Positions 59,036 to 64,000 of a stretch of DNA of 64,000 bases are shown here, in pieces. The position numbers and the translations under genes are program-made. The stretch comes from Lytechinus variegatus (lineage: Eukaryota > Echinodermata > Echinoidea > Temnopleuroida > Toxopneustidae), in assembly GCF_018143015.1 (NCBI RefSeq), contig NC_054740.1, positions 52,448,779-52,512,778 on the forward strand. Direction: 5' to 3'. The notes under the pieces are model-generated. The model saw only the letters and a program-made list of their open reading frames with translations, was not told where the DNA came from and did not search any database. How positions within the stretch are numbered: position 1 is the first letter of the stretch; each line of letters starts with the position of its first letter.

Positions 59036-61543
59036 AAAAGAATATAAATCTTCGAAAGTGCCTCTTATGAATGATACAGACCAAAAAGTTCTCTTGAACA
59101 TGTCGAGTGAGACGAAAACTGGAAAACCTGATGTGGAGTAAACCGACAGGAGTTGAAGAAGATCGAGAGGGGGATACGACACCAAGTTCAGTGCCCCCTT
59201 CCCCCGTTAATGTCAGCGGCGGTGGTGATCCCTACCCACCCCTATTCATCAACAAGCTCCAAGATCCCAGTTTAAACGTTCTGCTGACATTAATGTCTTG
59301 TTCAACCTGAAACATGATAACATATATATTTGTTAGCATTCACCTGCTAAAATGTTTCATATTGGTTATTTTGTCAACCTACGCGTTTGCTGTACAGTCA
59401 TCAGAATCAAGTGCTTTGTTCACAAGGTTTTGAATGCCATTCTTGAAGGCCCAATGATCTTGTTTTCTATCGTAAACATGTTATCACCAAGCTCTGCTAT
59501 TCATGCTATAGCATGTATAGGGCGAACATCGATTTTGAATGGGAGAAGTGTATGAGAATAAAAAATCTTGTACTTTTCAGCAAAATTTAATGAAAAGTAA
59601 ACTTTTATTAAAGCTCAATCAACATGATCACGGTGTTACGTGTATAAGAATGACAGGACATATCAACTACAATACTAACTTACGAAGTCCCTCTGATGTG
59701 ACGTTAACCCGTAGTGTTTGATTGCTAAATTGGAACACACATTCATATGTTGTTTTTATTTAGCATTAGTGAAGCCCAACCAAGGAGCTAGTTAGCATTC
59801 GGGACATCTTCGTCGTTCTTGATCATGCTCTCGTGCTGTTGCCCTTTTCAATAGTTTGTTCTTGGCGCATCCAAAGCACATCCAGCCTGTCATGGGGAGC
59901 ATTTCATGGAACACATAGTCGGTGATTGTCACCGACAACTGTTGTACGCTGCTGAAATCCTTCCTTCTGATTGGCTCAGAACACACCAGTAAGTGAAAAA
60001 TCACTGACTAGTCGCCTCGTGAAACACTCACCCGACATGATGGATATGAAAGCATGGTTATGGTCTGACCCCTGTGCAACATGAAATCATGTCTCCGCCA
60101 TGTCACCTAACTCTCTGCAGGGGGAAAAGGGTCACGTGAGATCAAGACATGAGGGAGATAGTCGGTATGTTGCCGCGGATTAACATTGTTTACACGAGAT
60201 CAAATCTTCGTGTCATGTTAAGGGGGAAGATATCAGAAACAGCTGGATGAACCAACAAACAAAAGACACAAATTAGAAACCCTTTTTTTCTCACATCCCT
60301 GATTCTCCTTAGGAATTGATCCTCGGACATGATGTGGTAATGTAGCGCGAAGGTTGGGGGTTTAAACGGTCTTTTTTTTCTTTCTCTTATTTATCGCAAA
60401 CATTCGGGAGCGTTTTTGAGACGCCAAAACAGCACGACTTTGCTATAGGGTGATATACATGTATGTACTTGTAAAGGTTTGTTGTACGAAAAATGTCCCC
60501 TTCTTGCTCTGAAGAAATGCGGTTATTTATATTCCCAATGCAGTTAGGAATATTTATAGGTCAAGTCTGTAATATGATTCGAAAGAAATGATTTAAAACA
60601 AATGTAAAGCTATCTACGACGTGACAATACTGTACTTGGATATGTCTGAAAATTATATCTAAATTTGACTTACCAGAAGAAAAAAAACCAACTTACCTTT
60701 AGCCAACAAGAAAATTTCGTATACCATTTTGAAAATACTTTATTTTCCTGTGGTTTGAATTGCATAAATTTTATACGTCTAAATCAAATGGGACATCTTA
60801 CTTTGTATGCAATTTTGACATAGCCCGTTTCATGTATACATTCGTATCATCTTTTACGAGCAAATACTATAGCTTATGAATTCCCCATTTTGTCTTTTAG
60901 CCATCACCTAGTCGTTAACCCTCGTGTTATTTTAAATCGTATTAGGTTACATCGATGTCACTATACTTTAATCGCAAAAATAATGAAACTAAAATTTGAC
61001 ATATCATATCGTTTTGCTTGTTTTTACAGTGAATACGAAATTTGATACAGTGAAATATTATCTGGTTTGGTATTGTTCGGGGGAAGTCAGAAGTCCCTTC
61101 TCGTTCTTTCGAATGCAGGAATGACAAAACATGTGAACATGATGCGACGTTAAGAGAGAGAGGGACTAGATGAGCATCGGTAATATTTGATATTTGATAT
61201 TGGTTTCCACCCAATTACGTAGCTATGCTCATTTACAATGAAAGGACGTGATCGAAGAGAATGGAAAGGCAAAGTTTGGATACAGAATGTCTCATGCGTG
61301 TGTAATGCATCGATGATGTAATGAAGATGGATGCCAGAAAAGTGGTGTCCATTTAGCACGCAATCATCATTATGGCAATGGCAGAGAAGTAACAATCGCG
61401 TGGTATTATTTTGCTTTCTGAATTCCCCGTTCGTTTTATTTGTTATATGGTAAAGAGTGGTACGAAGATCGATAAATATGAAAGTGGTCACTTGTAATTG
61501 AATTCGATTATTCAAAATGGATGTTTCTTCGACCAACCTTGGC

Positions 61544-61690
61544 CCTTTTGCATAAAATAGCGATACTGCAATGGTAACTTTGCCATCCAATTGTCATTTC
61601 TATGGAAACCATGATTTTGATAGACATCATTACCGTGGTAGTTACCATCGAACGACAAAGTTACTATGGTAATAGGTTTTATGCAACAGA
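61544..61690. mobile_element. MITE, AACTTTGCCATCC arms, copy 2
   Basis: The left arm TTTTGCATAAAATAGCGATA then TGGTAACTTTGCCATCCAA matches the right arm read backwards, TGTTGCATAAAACCTATTAC then CATAGTAACTTTGTCGTTCG. The interior shares atggaaaccatgattttgat with the copy at 27452. Length 147 bp; outer arms complete here. Confidence 0.75.
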
Positions 61691-61974
61691 TTCCTAAAAA
61701 GCTTCCTGTTCATGCAGTTGACTGTCCTGAAAAGACAACATGCATGACTTCGTGGAGTTATCATGGTTATTTGGCAAAAAATTCTTCCTGTTTTACTCCA
61801 GTGTATACCCTATCGGCCACATCCTTCATCTCTGACGCATCGTTACACCCTCTCTTTGTTATATGTAACTTCTTCAAATAATATCCCCTAGGATATTCAC
61901 CCTAATGTTATTCCCCGTGATCCTGTTTAGTTTACATTGAAAAATGATTTTCCCCTCGACCCCTCCCCTTTTTT

Positions 61975-61992
61975 GGTTGGGGGGGGGGGGCT
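61975..61992. repeat. G12 run
   Basis: A T-rich segment and then GGTTGGGGGG continuing to twelve G. One of many G/C homopolymers in the window. Confidence 0.8.
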
Positions 61993-62449
61993 ATTCTTCT
62001 GTATTTGCATGGTCCATTTATCCATACCATCCCGCTGTACCAAGCCATTTCTCCGCTACAGACATTCATTACTTTAAAGTAACATTGCACCCATCTCTCC
62101 CTCCTTCCTTCGAGCAATATCCGATATCATGTGGCGGGTTTTTGTACGCCAAAGCGAACACGAATGTCAAGGTACACACAGACTCGTACCATGGAGATTG
62201 TAACTCGCCCCCTCTTATCTGGTGGACTGAAGAAATACACTTACGATGTCGCATCGGCGTCGATGGTTACGAACTTTAGTGACTGGACCCAACGGACAAG
62301 AATGGTCATTATGAATTGAAGCAACGCATCTCTTCAAGTATAGAGAATTGCAAGAGCTTGCGTTGCTTTATCAGACATGTCTTTCGAAGCATTTGCCATG
62401 AACCTGAGACTGTTTTATCTTCAATTCTCATATATCTGACCATACTTAC

Positions 62450-62470
62450 CCTATATATATGTATATACAC

Positions 62471-62509
<39 letters not shown>

Positions 62510-62510
62510 G
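62450..62510. repeat. (TA)n microsatellite
   Basis: Nearly pure TA with ATACACATG interruptions near its left edge. Confidence 0.95.
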
Positions 62511-62519
62511 CACTCGCCT

Positions 62520-64000
62520 ATTAGTACAGTGCAAATCAATAGTATCATTTTAAACCTTCAACATAATGCTGCTCATGTAAGAACGCCAACATTTTCCAAC
62601 GACTCGTTTTGTACGAAAGTGGCGCCGAACCTCCGCAGCATCCCCACCACCCAATGTTCGAAAACCATTAGACGAGACATTAAACTTTCCCATCAGGTAA
62701 ATGATCGTACATGGCCAATGTCAGCCGGTACATGATCACGTATCATTGCCCCGTCATGCAGTAGGCCTATCGTCATGACGCGATCTGGTTGAATTAGACA
62801 ACGCACATCAAAACAACCGTATTGATGTCCACATTAACCTTTTCAGAGGCAATTATGAGATGTAAACGCTAAATACAAACGTATTACTTGAGGTCTCTGT
62901 GTTTCATCCCATTACTCAAATAGAGTAAACTATCTTTTCTCGTAGGTTGTTCATGATTACTTAGTGTCATTACTATAGAAAGAAATTATCTAAAGATACT
63001 GATATTGGGTGACCAGCTATCACATTTCTGTAGTCTTCTATCCTATTTCCACATGGTACAGAGATTCATTTCATCTCTGTACCATGCTTGCTCTTGTTCA
63101 ATACTTGGCTGTGCTTTCAATGAAAAACAAGCTTATTTTCCCGGTCGCTCCTTGAACATTAAGAGTCGAAGTCATAGTGGCATTTATTTAGTTGAAACAC
63201 TACATTTCAAAAAAAAAAAACTTGTGAAGCTTTTCTCCCCGAAGTTACATGTATGTAATACATTACTATCCTTTTGGGACTTGACACTTCAATAAAAAAT
63301 TATTTCACTGAGAATCCTTGAATATTTTTTGTCATTGATAAATCTGAATAGTGTACACAGCCTGTCTGCAGAACGAGATTTTTCAATTCCTGGCGCAAAC
63401 AAGGGTCAGACTAAGTCACTTTGGGTTTATAGGTCGCTTTGTGTTTCATTTGTGATGCTAATCTAGGGACCTTCGCTGACATACAACTATTTACATCAAA
63501 AATGTTTCAGCGCGAGGTAAAACAATGCAAAAGATTCTCTTTTATGCATTGAAAAAATGTAGAGCTTCCATGAATTTCACTTAACTTGACGTCTTCTGTT
63601 CACGTCATGGTTCTTTGACAGAAAATACAAACACATGTCTACCTTTGATGAAAAACAAGTCAATTTCGATTTCAATGAGAGAAATAATTTCGGCCTTTTG
63701 AGATACCTAATTGAACGTTTTTGAGTGAACTTAGATTGGTTCAGCTGACAAAAAGGCGCGCAAATTGCTCGAAAAAGTGTTTGCCAGAAAATGCCGGGTG
63801 TCTTTGTTTTGACTTAACGTTTCGAGTCGTTGTGACGAGTGATGGCGGGAAACCCGCGGCCCACGAAATGGACTCTAAACAATCGCGATCGAACCTCCGA
63901 TAATGTACCAAATCCCGCCTGTAATTTGTATTTTCTTCCCATCGCACTTGGGAGCGACGTTATGGGATTCTCGAACCCCCAATATTGTGAGTAAAGAAAT
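62520..64000. other. Plain stretch to window end
   Basis: No supported gene. 63720-63960 is GC-balanced and free of repeats, but no frame gives a recognised product. Confidence 0.4.

Larger units (their letters stand above)
53850..64000 (+). other. RBM24: Intron 2 of the RBM24-like gene, start only
   Basis: Begins GTAAGA and has G-rich runs within 50 bp (53884-53900). I looked through to the window end for an acceptor followed by the family's Tyr/Pro/Gln/Ala-rich C-terminal exon and found none, so the gene probably continues past 64,000. This is the weakest part of the gene model: a diverged C-terminus could be missed by eye. The interval holds MITE 61544, a purine tract at 58290-58510, (TA)n at 62460 and otherwise plain sequence. 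Confidence 0.6.

Noticed and set aside
1-64000. CRISPR array, bacterial operon, LTR or Polinton-like element
   Set aside because: No regularly spaced direct repeats with unique spacers, no dense coding, no long terminal direct repeats and no recognisable retroviral or capsid-type protein segments.

Overview
The window looks like nuclear DNA of an AT-rich marine invertebrate, most likely a deuterostome and quite possibly an echinoderm. The reasons are a metazoan RBM24/RBM38-type gene with very long introns, eukaryotic tRNA genes with Pol III T-tract terminators, tRNA-derived SINEs (one with a GCGCTTTATAAATCC(A)GATATTATT-type tail), many short inverted-repeat DNA elements, and abundant triplet and dinucleotide microsatellites. 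The phylum is inferred from the general style of the repeats and is not proven. No bacterial operon, CRISPR array, LTR retroelement or Polinton-like element was recognised.

Layout. Bases 1-39,200 look intergenic and repeat-rich. They hold two tRNA-Glu(CTC) genes (7829-7900 minus, 23007-23078 plus), four SINE families (A: 1571 and 7251; B: about 4745, 10640 and 26484; C: 33093; D: 36853), a decayed LINE 3' end (28501-29495, minus) and two hAT-type non-autonomous families. One hAT copy sits inside another, and all three insertions have perfect 8-bp target duplications (11194-12338 containing 11337-12093; and 25319-25981). There is also a TA-flanked 939-bp inverted-repeat element (30155-31093) and more than a dozen short MITE-like elements. 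Large (CTA)n, (ATC)n and (GAT)n tracts lie at 3300-3795, 8065-8335, 22445-22835, 27294-27420 and 38572-39130.

The one clear protein-coding gene is on the plus strand. A TATA box (39263) and GC boxes (39965, 40021) precede a likely 5'UTR splice acceptor (40555). Coding exon 1 is 40583-40747 and coding exon 2 is 53717-53849. They are separated by a 12,969-bp phase-0 intron, and a phase-1 donor follows exon 2. Together the exons encode 99 complete residues: an N-terminus and full RRM of the RBM24/RBM38/SUP-12 family of muscle and splicing RNA-binding proteins. The C-terminal exon(s) were not found before 64,000 and probably lie beyond the window.

The most interesting structure is in the repeats. 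Several short inverted-repeat families share one terminal template (CAGGGGCC... then a variable word, then AAAG). Other families have bodies made of one short word repeated in both orientations (GGTGTT/AACACC, TTTAAACAACG, AAGTAA/TTAACTT, GTTGAGCC, TTCGTCCAAT, GGTGCA). The hAT family at 11337 and 25319 carries an internal duplication of about 213 bp and the same microsatellite seed in both copies.
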